This document shows positions 34,281 to 43,087 of a DNA stretch of 64,000 nucleotides, in pieces. The translations under genes were made by a program, and so were the position numbers. Position 1 is the first letter of the stretch; every line of letters begins with the position of its first letter. A model generated the notes under the pieces. The model ran no database searches and was not told the DNA's origin. It saw nothing but the letters and a program-made list of their open reading frames with translations. Origin of the DNA: OCS116 sp051531935 (lineage in GTDB: Bacteria > Pseudomonadota > Alphaproteobacteria > Rhizobiales > OSC116); assembly GCA_051531935.1 (NCBI GenBank), contig JAOPTR010000005.1:8662-72661 (forward strand), in the 5' to 3' direction.

Positions 34281-35141
34281 TTATGGTTTGCTTTTACCAA
34301 AATAGCTAAAGAAATCGCTATCAGGAGACAGAACCAATGAGGTATTGCTACCTGTTAGGCTTTTTTCATAAGCTTGCATAGAACGATAGAATTTGAAAAA
34401 TTCTGGATCTTGGCCATACGCATCGGCAAAGATTTTGTTTTTCTCGGCATCGCCATCACCACGTAAGATATCGCCCTGTTGGTTAGCTTTCGCCACAATA
34501 ACAGTTGCTTCTTTATCAGATTCAGCACGAATACGTTTTGCAAGTTGTGCACCACGGGCTCTATGTTCGGCAGCTTCCTGCTGACGTTCAGTTTGCATAC
34601 GGCTAAACACACTAGCGCTGTTGGCTTCTGGCAAATCGGCACGACGAATTTTAACATCCACCACTTCAACACCAAAATCGGCAGCTTCTCTATTGGCTTG
34701 CTTAGCAATGTCTAGCATAAGCTCTGCACGTTTATCACGCACAACTGATACCAAGCTTTCGCTACCCATAACACGACGTACAGATGAGTTAAGCACTGTT
34801 GCTAAACGTTGGTTTGCATTGGCAATGCTGCCACCAGCAGATTGCACAAATTTAAGCGGGTCTGTAATACGATAGCGGGCAAACGCATCTACAACCAAAC
34901 GTTTTTGGTTTGCAGTAATCACTTCTTGCTCTGGGCTATCCAAAGAAAGAAGGCGTTTGTCGATATAACGTGTATCTTCATAGAATGGGATTTTAAAATA
35001 AAGCCCAGGTTCTGTGATCGCACGATCGAATTTACCTACGCGGAAAATAAGCGCTTGCTCGGTTTGATGCACTGTAAATGCTGAAACATAGGCTGCAATA
35101 GCGACAATGGCCGCAACAATAAGACTAAGATTACGTATCAT
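34281..35141 (-). CDS. hflC: Protease modulator HflC
   Basis: 286 residues of the SPFH/band 7 family with an N-terminal membrane anchor (LSLIVAAIVAIAAYVSAF). The band 7 domain begins EQALIFRVGKFDRAITEPGLYFKIP. With HflK it forms the membrane ring around FtsH and restrains its proteolysis. Its start overlaps the hflK stop by one base (TAATG), typical of translational coupling. Confidence 0.96.
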   Translation of the reverse strand: MIRNLSLIVAAIVAIAAYVSAFTVHQTEQALIFRVGKFDRAITEPGLYFKIPFYEDTRYIDKRLLSLDSPEQEVITANQKRLVVDAFARYRITDPLKFVQSAGGSIANANQRLATVLNSSVRRVMGSESLVSVVRDKRAELMLDIAKQANREAADFGVEVVDVKIRRADLPEANSASVFSRMQTERQQEAAEHRARGAQLAKRIRAESDKEATVIVAKANQQGDILRGDGDAEKNKIFADAYGQDPEFFKFYRSMQAYEKSLTGSNTSLVLSPDSDFFSYFGKSKP

Positions 35142-36256
35142 TAATTTGCTCCTTTGTTTGATTTGTTTAATTCATTAATCGGCAAATAAGGCACAACACC
35201 ACTTCCATTACTATCTAGGATAATTTTAGTTGTAGAGCCATAAACCCGTTCTAGAGTTTCTAGATAAATACGATCACGCGTCACTTCTGGCGCTTTTACA
35301 TATTCATTATAAACACTCAAGAAACGTGAGGCCTGACCAGCAGCTTCGGCCACAACTGATTGCTTATAAGCTTCTGCACGTTGCACGATTTGCTCGGCAT
35401 TACCTTCGGCTTGAGGAATCACTTGGTTGCTATAAGCGTGCGCTTCGTTGACCATTCTTTCTTGGTCAATACGTGCGGCTTGCACATCGTTAAACGCATC
35501 AATAACCTCAGCAGGAGCTTCAACTTTTTGGAGTTGAACTTGAGTAATCTCAATACCTGAATCGTAATTATCTAATGAAGATTGCATAAGAGCATGTACA
35601 TCTTCTTCAGTTTTTTGACGGGCTTGCGTTAGAATTGGTTGCAAGTTAGAGCGACCTACGACTTCACGTATGGCACTTTCGGCAATCATTTTAACGGTAT
35701 TAGCGGGCTGCTGCACATTAAACAGATAAGCTGCTGCGCCATCACTTTTAATACGCCAGAACACTGTGAAGTTAACATCTACGATGTTTTCATCGCCAGT
35801 TAACATGTGGCTTTCGATTTGACCTGTGCGGGTATTTGTACCAATGCTTGTTTGACGCACTGTAAGCACGTTTGGTGTAAGCACAGTTTCAATTGGGTAT
35901 GGCAAATGGTAATTAATACCTGGCAATGAAGTTGCCACAGCTTTACCAAAACGCAAAACCACGCCTTGCTCGGCAGGTTGTACAATATAGATACCAGTGG
36001 CAAGCCAACCAATAAACAATAAAGCGGCAACAATGGCCATGCCTAAGGGGCCAAAACCGCCCGGCATTGCTTGTTTTAATTTTTGTTGGCTTTTGCGCAA
36101 TAATTCATCTAGCTCTGGTGGCGTATTGTTATTACCACCTTTTGGTGGTTGCCCCCATGGCCCTTGATTTTTAGGGTCATTATTTTTAGAGCCTTTGGTA
36201 TCAGATGATTTACCACCTTTGCCCCAAGGGTCTTTTCCGTCATTATCCCAAGACAT
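35141..36256 (-). CDS. hflK: FtsH protease activity modulator HflK
   Basis: 371 residues. The Gly-, Lys- and Asn-rich N-terminus (MSWDNDGKDPWGKGG...) is cytoplasmic, followed by a membrane segment (LGMAIVAALLFIGWLATGIY) and a band 7 domain beginning EQGVVLRFGKAVATSLPGIN. The C-terminal helices support ring assembly with HflC. It starts the hflK-hflC pair; folA, thyA and degP nearby match a gene order often seen in alphaproteobacteria, here with mrp placed between. Confidence 0.96.
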   Translation of the reverse strand: MSWDNDGKDPWGKGGKSSDTKGSKNNDPKNQGPWGQPPKGGNNNTPPELDELLRKSQQKLKQAMPGGFGPLGMAIVAALLFIGWLATGIYIVQPAEQGVVLRFGKAVATSLPGINYHLPYPIETVLTPNVLTVRQTSIGTNTRTGQIESHMLTGDENIVDVNFTVFWRIKSDGAAAYLFNVQQPANTVKMIAESAIREVVGRSNLQPILTQARQKTEEDVHALMQSSLDNYDSGIEITQVQLQKVEAPAEVIDAFNDVQAARIDQERMVNEAHAYSNQVIPQAEGNAEQIVQRAEAYKQSVVAEAAGQASRFLSVYNEYVKAPEVTRDRIYLETLERVYGSTTKIILDSNGSGVVPYLPINELNKSNKGAN

Positions 36257-36465
36257 TTAAAATCCTTTCACTTGAGTCGGATGACTCAATTTTACTCGCT
36301 TTTTCACAAACTTTATAAGCAAGGCACGGTATAAGAGCAAGCCTAATGCGAAAAATCACGAAAATATCACTAAATTGAGCGGTTTGTCCTCTTTTAAATA
36401 ATCATCGCATGCTTTATATCAAGGTGTAACAAGAATAATTATTTATCGTTAACGTGAGTTTTTAT

Positions 36466-37650
36466 ATGTCTGATACCCCATCCCCACTACCAAGCCGTGC
36501 CCAAATATTGGAAATTTTGCAAGGAATTCGCAATCCGTTTTCTCCAGATTTCGCTGAATCTATCGTTGACGCTGGGTTTATCACCGCGCCATTATCGCGC
36601 ATGATAGACAACGAGGCGCAAATTGGGTTGATATTGGACGTGAAAAACAATGCGGCCGAAGGCAGCAAAGCACTTGAAGCGGTGATTGTTAAAGCCCTTG
36701 CGGAAAACACAGGCATAACCAATATACAAGTGATGAATGGCGGCGCAACATTAGGCGGTGCTCCTCGCCCCGCTCCGCAAAAAACCATTGCTGAAGGTGA
36801 TGCAAGGCATAATTTAATTAGCAACAATGCTGCAAAACCCGCAACAGGCGGAGGGCACAGGCCTTTGGGCAGCGCGGCAGTTGTGAATGACGCTTTGGCT
36901 AAGGTTAAAAATATTATTTTGGTGGCATCGGGCAAAGGCGGGGTTGGCAAATCGACCGTTTCGGCAAATTTGGCAATGGCATTGGCAGCTAGTGGTGCAA
37001 AAGTTGGTTTGTTGGATGCTGATATATATGGCCCAAGCCTGCCGACCATGTTTGGCCTTTATGAAAAACCACAGCTTAACGAGAATAAGCAAATGATGCC
37101 GCTTGAAAAATTTGGCATCAAGCTCATGTCTATTGGTTTTATTGCAGATACCAACAAAGCCATGATCTGGCGTGGCCCTATGATTCAGGGTGCATTATTA
37201 CAAATGCTGAATGAATGCGCGTGGGGCGAGCTTGACCATCTGGTAATTGATTTACCACCTGGCACGGGCGACATTCAGCTTACATTGGTGCAGAAATTTA
37301 AAATTGCAGGGGCAGTGATCGTATCCACACCACAAATTTTGGCACTTGATGATGTAAGGCGCGGTATACAAATGTTTGAACAAACTAAAATACCTATTTT
37401 GGGCATTGTTGAGAATATGGCCTATTTTGAGAGTGCTGATGGCGTTAAAAACTATGTATTTGGCAAAGGTGGCGCGCGCATGATTGCCGAAAAAATTGGC
37501 GTTGATTTACTGGCTGAAATTCCACTACTACCCATAATCGGCCAACAATCTGATATGGGCGAGCCGATTGTCCATGCAGAACCAGAGGGTGTTGCAGCGG
37601 ATTATTATAAACAACTTGCTGAAACTGTGGTCGCTAAGCTTACAAATTAA
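36466..37650 (+). CDS. mrp: Mrp/NBP35-type iron-sulfur cluster carrier ATPase
   Basis: About 394 residues from the ATG at 36466; GTG at 36454 is in frame but less likely. Residues 1-95 form a MIP18-like (DUF59) domain. SGKGGVGKSTVSANLA is the deviant Walker A motif, LDADIYGPSLPTMFG the switch region. GIVENMAYF is present but the CxxC that binds the bridging cluster in many homologues is replaced by ESADGVKNY. Many alphaproteobacterial members also lack it, so it may still carry Fe-S clusters differently. Its 3' end overlaps convergent folA by 4 bases. Confidence 0.92.
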   Translation: MSDTPSPLPSRAQILEILQGIRNPFSPDFAESIVDAGFITAPLSRMIDNEAQIGLILDVKNNAAEGSKALEAVIVKALAENTGITNIQVMNGGATLGGAPRPAPQKTIAEGDARHNLISNNAAKPATGGGHRPLGSAAVVNDALAKVKNIILVASGKGGVGKSTVSANLAMALAASGAKVGLLDADIYGPSLPTMFGLYEKPQLNENKQMMPLEKFGIKLMSIGFIADTNKAMIWRGPMIQGALLQMLNECAWGELDHLVIDLPPGTGDIQLTLVQKFKIAGAVIVSTPQILALDDVRRGIQMFEQTKIPILGIVENMAYFESADGVKNYVFGKGGARMIAEKIGVDLLAEIPLLPIIGQQSDMGEPIVHAEPEGVAADYYKQLAETVVAKLTN

Positions 37651-38150
37651 TGCCTATCTAGCGCCACAAAGACATAATCGCTTTCATCTTTGGCAGAGGC
37701 CGCTCTGACCTCACGGCTGGTTTCTGCCCATTGTGTGCGATCGAACTCAGGGAAAAACGCATCGCCAGTTGGTTCAATATCAACCTCGGTTAGATACAGC
37801 CGATCGGCCTGCGGCAAAGCAAGTGTGTAAATCTGTGCGCCACCGACAATCATTATTTCATCTTGTTCATCGCGGATGGCGATTTTGGTGGCGAAGGTGA
37901 TGGCTTCATCTAAAGACGCGACAACAATAACGGCCTCGCCTGCTTTATAATTCGCATTACGAGTGATAACGATGCTTGTGCGACCAGGCAATTTACCCAT
38001 GCTTTCGAAGGTATTGCGCCCCATAATCATCGGCTTACCCATGGTTTTAGCTTTGAAATATTTTAAATCGCCACTGATATGCCACGGCATTTTATTGTTG
38101 AGGCCGATGACACCATTTTTGGCCACGGCAGCTATCATTGAGATTTTCAT
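37647..38150 (-). CDS. folA: Dihydrofolate reductase
   Basis: 167 residues. MISMIAAVAKNGVIGLNNKMPWHISGD is the N-terminal fold with the catalytic acidic residue after PWH; MGRNTFESMGKLPGRTSIVITRN and IMIVGGAQIYTLAL are the NADPH-binding segments. It regenerates tetrahydrofolate after thymidylate synthesis. It lies 9 bases downstream of thyA, an operon pairing with a direct metabolic link. Confidence 0.96.
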   Translation of the reverse strand: MKISMIAAVAKNGVIGLNNKMPWHISGDLKYFKAKTMGKPMIMGRNTFESMGKLPGRTSIVITRNANYKAGEAVIVVASLDEAITFATKIAIRDEQDEIMIVGGAQIYTLALPQADRLYLTEVDIEPTGDAFFPEFDRTQWAETSREVRAASAKDESDYVFVALDRH

Positions 38151-38159
38151 AATTTGCCC

Positions 38160-38954
38160 TTAAACTGCAATCGGTGCTTTGATACTTGGGTCGGCTTCAT
38201 AGCCGACAAGGGTGAAATCTTCGAATTTAAAATCGAATATGCTTTTTACATCTTGATTGATTTGCATGGTTGGCAATGCTTTTGGGGTGCGCGTAAGTTG
38301 CAATGCTGTTTGCTCGGAATGATTACTATATATATGTGCATCGCCCAATGTGTGGACAAAATCGCCTAATTCTAGATTGCAAACCTGTGCGAGCATCATT
38401 GTGAATAACGCATAGGAGGCAATGTTAAAAGGCACGCCGAGGAAAATATCAGCACTACGTTGATAGAGCTGGCAGGATAATTTGCCATCTGCCACATAGA
38501 ATTGAAACATTGTATGGCACGGTGGTAGCGCCATGCTATCGACATCGGCAGGGTTCCATGCTGTGACGATATGCCTGCGGCTATCGGGGTTGTTTTTAAG
38601 GCTAGTAACAAGTTGTGAAATTTGGTCTATTGTGCCGCCATTGCCATTTGGCCAATTGCGCCATTGATAACCGTATACGGGGCCTAGATCACCATTCTCA
38701 TCTGCCCATTCATCCCATATCCGCACGCCATTATCTTTGAGATATTTGATATTTGTATCGCCTGCGATGAACCATAATAATTCATGGATGATTGATTTTA
38801 GGTGCAGCTTTTTGGTGGTGAGAACAGGGAAACCTTTTGACAGATCATACCTAGATTGATGCCCAAACACACTTTTTGTGCCTGTGCCTGTGCGGTCGGT
38901 CTTAATGGCGCCAGTTTCGTTTACAAGTTTCAGCAGGTCTAAATAGGGCTGCAT
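38160..38954 (-). CDS. thyA: Thymidylate synthase
   Basis: 264 residues that methylate dUMP to dTMP with methylene-tetrahydrofolate. LPPCHTMFQFYVADGKLSC contains the catalytic Cys; RSADIFLGVPFNIASYALF, LGDAHIYSNHSEQ and YGYQWRNWPNG are conserved dUMP- and folate-binding segments. Length matches the E. coli enzyme. First gene of thyA-folA. Confidence 0.98.
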   Translation of the reverse strand: MQPYLDLLKLVNETGAIKTDRTGTGTKSVFGHQSRYDLSKGFPVLTTKKLHLKSIIHELLWFIAGDTNIKYLKDNGVRIWDEWADENGDLGPVYGYQWRNWPNGNGGTIDQISQLVTSLKNNPDSRRHIVTAWNPADVDSMALPPCHTMFQFYVADGKLSCQLYQRSADIFLGVPFNIASYALFTMMLAQVCNLELGDFVHTLGDAHIYSNHSEQTALQLTRTPKALPTMQINQDVKSIFDFKFEDFTLVGYEADPSIKAPIAV

Positions 38955-39044
38955 AATGACCTCGAATCGATGATAAATCTAAAATTATGTAGATTAATAA
39001 CATCGCCTCTTTAAATTGTCACAATTATTTGCTATATTACATTT

Positions 39045-39345
39045 GTCGGACTTGTTCCGACTATGGTGATAAACTGCCTGTACAATAAACCATTCGGACC
39101 CGGGGGCGGTACCCGGCGCCTCCACCATTTTTCATTTATGGGGGCGAAATAGGATCGACGAGGGCGTAAAAACTTGTTTTTCACTCGGTGAAGCACCACC
39201 GATATCGGTCTACTATTATAATTGCAAATGACAATTATGCAGAAGAAGTACGTTTAGCTGCTTAATGCACGCTCGACCTTTTTCGAACTAACTCCGACCC
39301 TTCAACCGGTCGGCGGGGCTTTGGGCACCTGGCAACAGAACGCCC
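39045..39345 (+). ncRNA. ssrA: Circularly permuted two-piece transfer-messenger RNA
   Basis: Acceptor piece about 39045-39127: a hairpin GTCGGA/TCCGAC at its start, a T arm CCGGG-N7-CCCGG with the loop GGCGGTA, then CGCCTCC and ACCA. A 12-base spacer (39128-39139) separates it from the coding piece, 39140 to about 39345. That piece begins GGGGGCG, which pairs with CGCCTCC. The tag frame starts at GCA 39224 and ends TAA 39265: ANDNYAEEVRLAA. The end GGGC...GCCC around CACCTGGCAACAGAA is typical of alphaproteobacterial coding RNAs and a U-rich tract follows. The order acceptor-then-coding shows the permutation. It rescues stalled ribosomes; SspB in this window is its partner. Confidence 0.95.
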
Positions 39346-39376
39346 TACCTTTTCTTTTTTTACAATATATGCAAAT

Positions 39377-39486
39377 TTCCAGAGTGTTGGCAGGAGTGCG
39401 GCTCAGTATTGGCGGTAGAAAGACAGTTAGCGCGCTTGTTGAGGCTCTGGAAGTTTCATCTTTTTCGTTCGGCTTCGCCTCTCTAG
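39377..39486. repeat. Dispersed repeat module A, copy 1
   Basis: About 110 bases that recur at 39706-39790 and 63831-63950. Shared landmarks: GGCAGGAG near the left end, AGACAGTTAGCGCGCTTGTT in the middle (all three copies) and TCATCTTTTTCGTTCGGCTTC toward the right (copies 1 and 3). It begins only about 15 bases after the U-tract that follows ssrA and runs into an assembly gap. Base composition is richer in GC than nearby genes. Confidence 0.85.
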
Positions 39487-39503
39487 NNNNNNNNNNNNNN
39501 NNN
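39487..39503. other. Assembly gap (17 N)
   Basis: A run of 17 undetermined bases inside the repeat block. The true gap length is unknown, and further repeat units could be missing here. Confidence 1.
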
Positions 39504-39515
39504 CGCCAATAAATT

Positions 39516-39705
39516 GGCTCAACCCTTTTCCCACACCAACGCAAAATTCAAACTCTCGCATCCACACAACGTGCCAATCGGTGAGCGCGAAAGATGACGT
39601 TCGAAGCCACGGCCTGCTAACGCGCGGTGGCTAGCGTAGTGAGCGTGAGCGATTGGAGCGCACGCAAGTGCTAACAGGGAGTGGAACGACCGTATAAATG
39701 CTAAC
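39516..39705. repeat. Dispersed repeat module B, copy 1
   Basis: Recurs at 63607-63830. Shared landmarks: CATCCACACAACGTGCCA, GAGCGCGAAAGATGACGTTC, CTAACGCGCGGTGGCTAGCG, AGTGCTAACAGGGAG and CGACCGTATAAATG in the same order, with small indels between them. No protein domain is encoded in any frame that I can support. Confidence 0.85.
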
Positions 39706-39790
39706 TTCCAGAGTGTGGGCAGGAGCGAAACCCAGTATCAACGGCACAAAGACAGTTAGCGCGCTTGTTGAGGCTCTTGTTGAGTCATCG
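39706..39790. repeat. Dispersed repeat module A, copy 2
   Basis: Follows module B directly. It shares TTCCAGAGTG and GGCAGGAGCGA at the left, CGGCACAAAGACAGTTAGCG and the rest of the core with copies 1 and 3, then diverges after GAGGCTCTTG, so it is truncated on the right. The 120 bases from here to 39913 hold nothing else I can recognise apart from the promoter region of the next gene. Confidence 0.8.
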
Positions 39791-39913
39791 TGGTTTTTGA
39801 TGGTAGATAAAGCCGGAAGTTTACTTTAAATGCTAACTATATTCAAAATAAAACATTCACTTATTTGAAAATTTAGTGTAGGCTTTAAGTCTTAGTAAGA
39901 TGTAGTAACTGTT

Positions 39914-40558
39914 ATGAAAATTGATCATGTTTTTATTTGCGTTGAGTCGCCTATAAAGAATGCGAAAATCCTTGCCGATTTTGGTATTACTGAAGGCGAG
40001 CCTAACATACACACAGGCCAAGGCACTGCTAACCACCGCTTCTTTTTTGATAATGCTTATTTTCAACTGCTGCATGTAACCAGCGAAGAATTACTGCAAT
40101 CCAAACCCACCAAGCCTTCTAGCTTGCTTGAGAGATTTCATCGGGTTGACAATAGTATTTCTCCATTTGGAATTTGTTTATATCCTGGGCATAAAAAGTT
40201 GAACATTACTGATTATGAAACCATTGAATATCAGCCAAAATTTATTCATCCACCTTTAAAGATGCATATATTTGAAACACCGCTTATTGAGCCAATGTAT
40301 TACTTCCTTGATTACATTTCGGACTCAAGCAAAGAGACCCATACGACTTACCGCCATGAAATTGGATTTCAAAACATAACTGGTGTAAAAATACGTATGC
40401 CTGCATCAGGCTCCTCTATCAAACAAGCTTTAACGGAAACCAAAACGGTTGAATTTATTGAGGCAAATGAGCATTTGCTAGAACTTGAATTTGATGATGG
40501 ACTTCAAGGTAAAAATCATGATTTCCGACCTGAATTACCGCTTATTTTTAGATGGTAA
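39914..40558 (+). CDS. VOC family (glyoxalase-like) protein
   Basis: 214 residues. It opens MKIDHVFICVESP, a vicinal-oxygen-chelate first strand with the metal-binding His in position, and continues with FGITEGEPNIHTGQGTANHRFFFDNAYFQLLHV, typical of glyoxalase-like domain proteins. The second half (LLELEFDDG) completes the fold. Members are metal enzymes (lyases, dioxygenases) or binding proteins; substrate unknown. Its last 24 bases overlap the convergent benE-like gene. Confidence 0.82.
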   Translation: MKIDHVFICVESPIKNAKILADFGITEGEPNIHTGQGTANHRFFFDNAYFQLLHVTSEELLQSKPTKPSSLLERFHRVDNSISPFGICLYPGHKKLNITDYETIEYQPKFIHPPLKMHIFETPLIEPMYYFLDYISDSSKETHTTYRHEIGFQNITGVKIRMPASGSSIKQALTETKTVEFIEANEHLLELEFDDGLQGKNHDFRPELPLIFRW

Positions 40559-41704
40559 TTTGGTAGAAATCAAATGTGCCATCACACCAATTACCAGCCC
40601 CCAAAACGCAGCACCAATACCCGCGAAACTAACACCCGATACTGTCACTAAAAAAGTGACAAGCGCGGCTTCTCTTTGTTTTACATCTGCCAAAGCACCG
40701 ACCAACGCATTGCCAATGGTGCCTAGCAATGCCATGCCTGCAATGGCGATGACCAACGCTTTTGGTGCAATGAAAAACAAGCTCACCACAGTGGCGCCCA
40801 TTAGCCCAACGCAGCAGTAAAACACACCTGCAACGATGGCAGCTTTATAGCGTGTTTGCTTGTTTTCATCGGCATCATCGCCCAAACAAATTGCTGCGGT
40901 AATGGCCGCTAAGTTAAATGTGTAGCCGCCAAAAGGGGCGAGCAGCAAAGTCATCAACCCTGTGACAGTAATACTGGCCGAAATTGGCGCCTTATAACCT
41001 GCCGCTTGAATGGTGGCCACACCCGGCATATTTTGAGAGGTCATAGTGACGATATATAGCGGAATCCCGACGCTGATGAGAGTTGATAAATTGAATGTAG
41101 GCATGATGAAAACTGGTTTTGCAAGTGCTAGCTCGATAGGCTCCGGTGCATAAAGCCCCAAAAAACCGCTCGCGATTGCGCCAACTAACAATACAAATGG
41201 AATGGTGTAACGGCCTAATAATATTTTGCCCAGTAAATAAGTAATGCCCATAACTGCCACCAAGCCAAGTTCCTGCTCTAGCGACTTAAATATGCCAATG
41301 CCGAACTGAAATAAAATACCCGCAAGCATGGCGTTGGCCAGTGAAATTGGCACAAGAACAGCTATTTTTTCGAACCAACCTGTAAGACCTGTTACAGTCA
41401 GCAATAGGCCGCAGAGTAAAAACGCGCCAATGGCTTCGCTCATCGGCACGCCAGACAGACTGACGGCCAACAAGGCGGCGCCAGGTGTAGACCATGCCGT
41501 TAAAATGGGAGTTTTGTAACGGATAGACAATATCAGCCCTGTTACACCCATGCCAATACCCAGAGCCAACATCCAACTGTTAATCTCGGCTTGTGTGGCA
41601 CCAACGGCTTCGGCCGCTTGAAATACAATAGCCGCGCCTGCTGAATAACCAACCAAAACAGATATAAAACCTGAGGAAATGTGCGATAATTTAAAACCAA
41701 ACAT
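40535..41704 (-). CDS. Benzoate/H+ symporter BenE family transporter
   Basis: A 389-residue inner membrane transporter with about 12 hydrophobic segments. It begins SHISSGFISVLVGYSAGAAIVFQAAEAVG; TAWSTPGAALL near residue 70 is the BenE re-entrant motif, and VTMTSQNMPGVATIQAAGY the matching motif in the second half. Experimental substrates in the family include benzoate, but no aromatic degradation genes are in the window, so the substrate may differ. It follows alaX by 2 bases, so the two are probably cotranscribed. Confidence 0.9.
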   Translation of the reverse strand: MFGFKLSHISSGFISVLVGYSAGAAIVFQAAEAVGATQAEINSWMLALGIGMGVTGLILSIRYKTPILTAWSTPGAALLAVSLSGVPMSEAIGAFLLCGLLLTVTGLTGWFEKIAVLVPISLANAMLAGILFQFGIGIFKSLEQELGLVAVMGITYLLGKILLGRYTIPFVLLVGAIASGFLGLYAPEPIELALAKPVFIMPTFNLSTLISVGIPLYIVTMTSQNMPGVATIQAAGYKAPISASITVTGLMTLLLAPFGGYTFNLAAITAAICLGDDADENKQTRYKAAIVAGVFYCCVGLMGATVVSLFFIAPKALVIAIAGMALLGTIGNALVGALADVKQREAALVTFLVTVSGVSFAGIGAAFWGLVIGVMAHLISTKLPSKNKR

Positions 41705-41706
41705 AT

Positions 41707-42426
41707 TTACGCCTCCACCAATTTCACATTGAGCCTACGAATGCCTTTGCCCTTACTTTTGATGGTGGCGATGTGCAGGTTTTTTATTTCACTGGTATTG
41801 CGCACATGAGTGCCACCGCATGGTTGATAATCAATCGGGTTATCAACCTCACCAATGCGCACAAACCTAACCACACCATTTTTTACTGGTGGCATGCCGC
41901 CAATTAAGTGGCGGTTTTCCATAAAGTTTTGAAACTCTGCTTCTGGCACTTTTTCGGTGCTAATATTTAAATTTTGAGATATTATATTTTGCAAAATTTC
42001 ATCCGACGCAAGCTTGTCGATCGCTTCACCATCGGTAAAATAATCCAAGTGACCCTTTAACGGAGCGACGCGCGCACCCACAATTGGGAAATCAAACATA
42101 GAGCAAATTAAATGCAAACAAGTGTGCATTTTCATCAGGTTAAATCGCCTTTGCCAATCCAACGACAATAAAACATTTTCAGAGACTGCTTCCGATGGCA
42201 AAGGTTTATCGAGCAGGTGCAATATTTGGATACCCTCACCCCATATAGTGTCTATGATGTTATAGGTTTCATCATTAAAGCGAAGCGTGCCTGTATCGCC
42301 AAGTTGGCCGCCACCTAATGGGTAAAAAATAGTTTGATCGACCGCCACGCTATTTTCTGCAACTGCAACGATGTTGGCCTTGGCTGAGTTTAGGTAAGCA
42401 TCTTGATTAAACAGTGAAATTGTCAT
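41707..42426 (-). CDS. Alanyl-tRNA editing protein (AlaX type)
   Basis: 239 residues. It resembles the editing domain of alanyl-tRNA synthetase: the zinc site is His101 and His105 (HTCLH) with Cys203 and His207 (CGGTH), and YPLGGGQLGDTG near residue 35 is the N-terminal AlaX-II-type extension. It removes serine or glycine from mischarged tRNA-Ala. It precedes benE by 2 bases and is divergent from an XRE-cupin regulator, with an inverted repeat in the gap. Confidence 0.92.
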   Translation of the reverse strand: MTISLFNQDAYLNSAKANIVAVAENSVAVDQTIFYPLGGGQLGDTGTLRFNDETYNIIDTIWGEGIQILHLLDKPLPSEAVSENVLLSLDWQRRFNLMKMHTCLHLICSMFDFPIVGARVAPLKGHLDYFTDGEAIDKLASDEILQNIISQNLNISTEKVPEAEFQNFMENRHLIGGMPPVKNGVVRFVRIGEVDNPIDYQPCGGTHVRNTSEIKNLHIATIKSKGKGIRRLNVKLVEA

Positions 42427-42477
42427 AAATACCCTGATTGATTTGAACGGCTTGAATTAGAGTTTGAAAACTCGTAT

Positions 42478-42518
42478 GCTATAACGCACAACAAGACCCT
42501 ATCACCGTGCGTTATAGC
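42478..42518. promoter_or_regulatory. Inverted repeat operator between alaX and the XRE-cupin gene
   Basis: GCTATAACGCAC at 42478-42489 and its exact reverse complement GTGCGTTATAGC at 42507-42518 are centred 29 bases apart. The second lies within TGCGTTATAGCGCA, a near-palindrome by itself. It lies in the divergent promoter region, a natural target for the XRE regulator. Confidence 0.6.
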
Positions 42519-42530
42519 GCACAAGATATT

Positions 42531-42574
42531 TTTTGAGATTTTAATGACCCAATTTTGAGATTTTAATGACCCAA
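42531..42574 (+). repeat. Perfect 22-base tandem duplication at the XRE start
   Basis: The unit at 42531-42552 is repeated exactly at 42553-42574. It contains the start codon and first two codons (ATG ACC CAA). The first copy opens a 4-codon frame, MTQF, ending in TGA before the true start at 42566. Confidence 0.9.
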
Positions 42575-43087
42575 CCCAATATTGCCGAAAACTTAAAAGC
42601 CCATCGGCAAGGTTTAAAATGGAGCCTCAGCAAAGCCGCAGCCGAAACAGGGGTCAGCAAGGCCATGCTTGGCCAAATAGAGCGTGGCGAATCTAGCCCA
42701 ACCATTGCCACTTTATGGAAGATAGCCACGGGGTTTCACTTACCCCTCACTGCGTTCACAAGCAACCAAACTTCAGAAACTGAGTTTTTACAATTTCGTG
42801 AAGGCATTAGGTTTAAAACACTGTTTCCGTTTTGCGAAATCACTCGATCTGAAATGTTTGTTCATTATTTGGAACCATTGCAAAGCCAATTATCGGCCGC
42901 GCATGACAAAGGAGTGATGGAAGATATTGTGGTTTTGACTGGCGAAGTTGAAATTTTAAATGGCCAGAAATGGCAACGGTTACAAGTTGGTGATACGCTG
43001 AGATTTGCCGCTGACCAGCCACATGGATATCGCAACCCGACGACTGAAATGACAACATTTCATAACATTATGCATTATCCGCGTTAG
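42566..43087 (+). CDS. XRE family regulator with C-terminal cupin domain
   Basis: 173 residues. The helix-turn-helix is WSLSKAAAETGVSKAMLGQIERGESSPTIATLWKIA, and the C-terminal half is a cupin (VLTGEVEILNGQKWQRLQVGDTLRFAADQPHGYRNP). Such fusions bind a small molecule and usually repress a neighbouring transport or catabolic gene, most likely here the divergent alaX-benE pair. The start is the second copy of the duplicated start region. The 3' end overlaps the next convergent gene by 20 bases. Confidence 0.9.
   Translation: MTQPNIAENLKAHRQGLKWSLSKAAAETGVSKAMLGQIERGESSPTIATLWKIATGFHLPLTAFTSNQTSETEFLQFREGIRFKTLFPFCEITRSEMFVHYLEPLQSQLSAAHDKGVMEDIVVLTGEVEILNGQKWQRLQVGDTLRFAADQPHGYRNPTTEMTTFHNIMHYPR

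Noticed and set aside
36466..37650. Mrp protein lacking CxxC as a sign of inactivation
   Set aside because: Many alphaproteobacterial homologues also lack it, and all ATPase motifs are intact.
39302..39544. Frames on both strands across the end of ssrA and the N gap
   Set aside because: They overlap the tmRNA coding piece and include undetermined bases.
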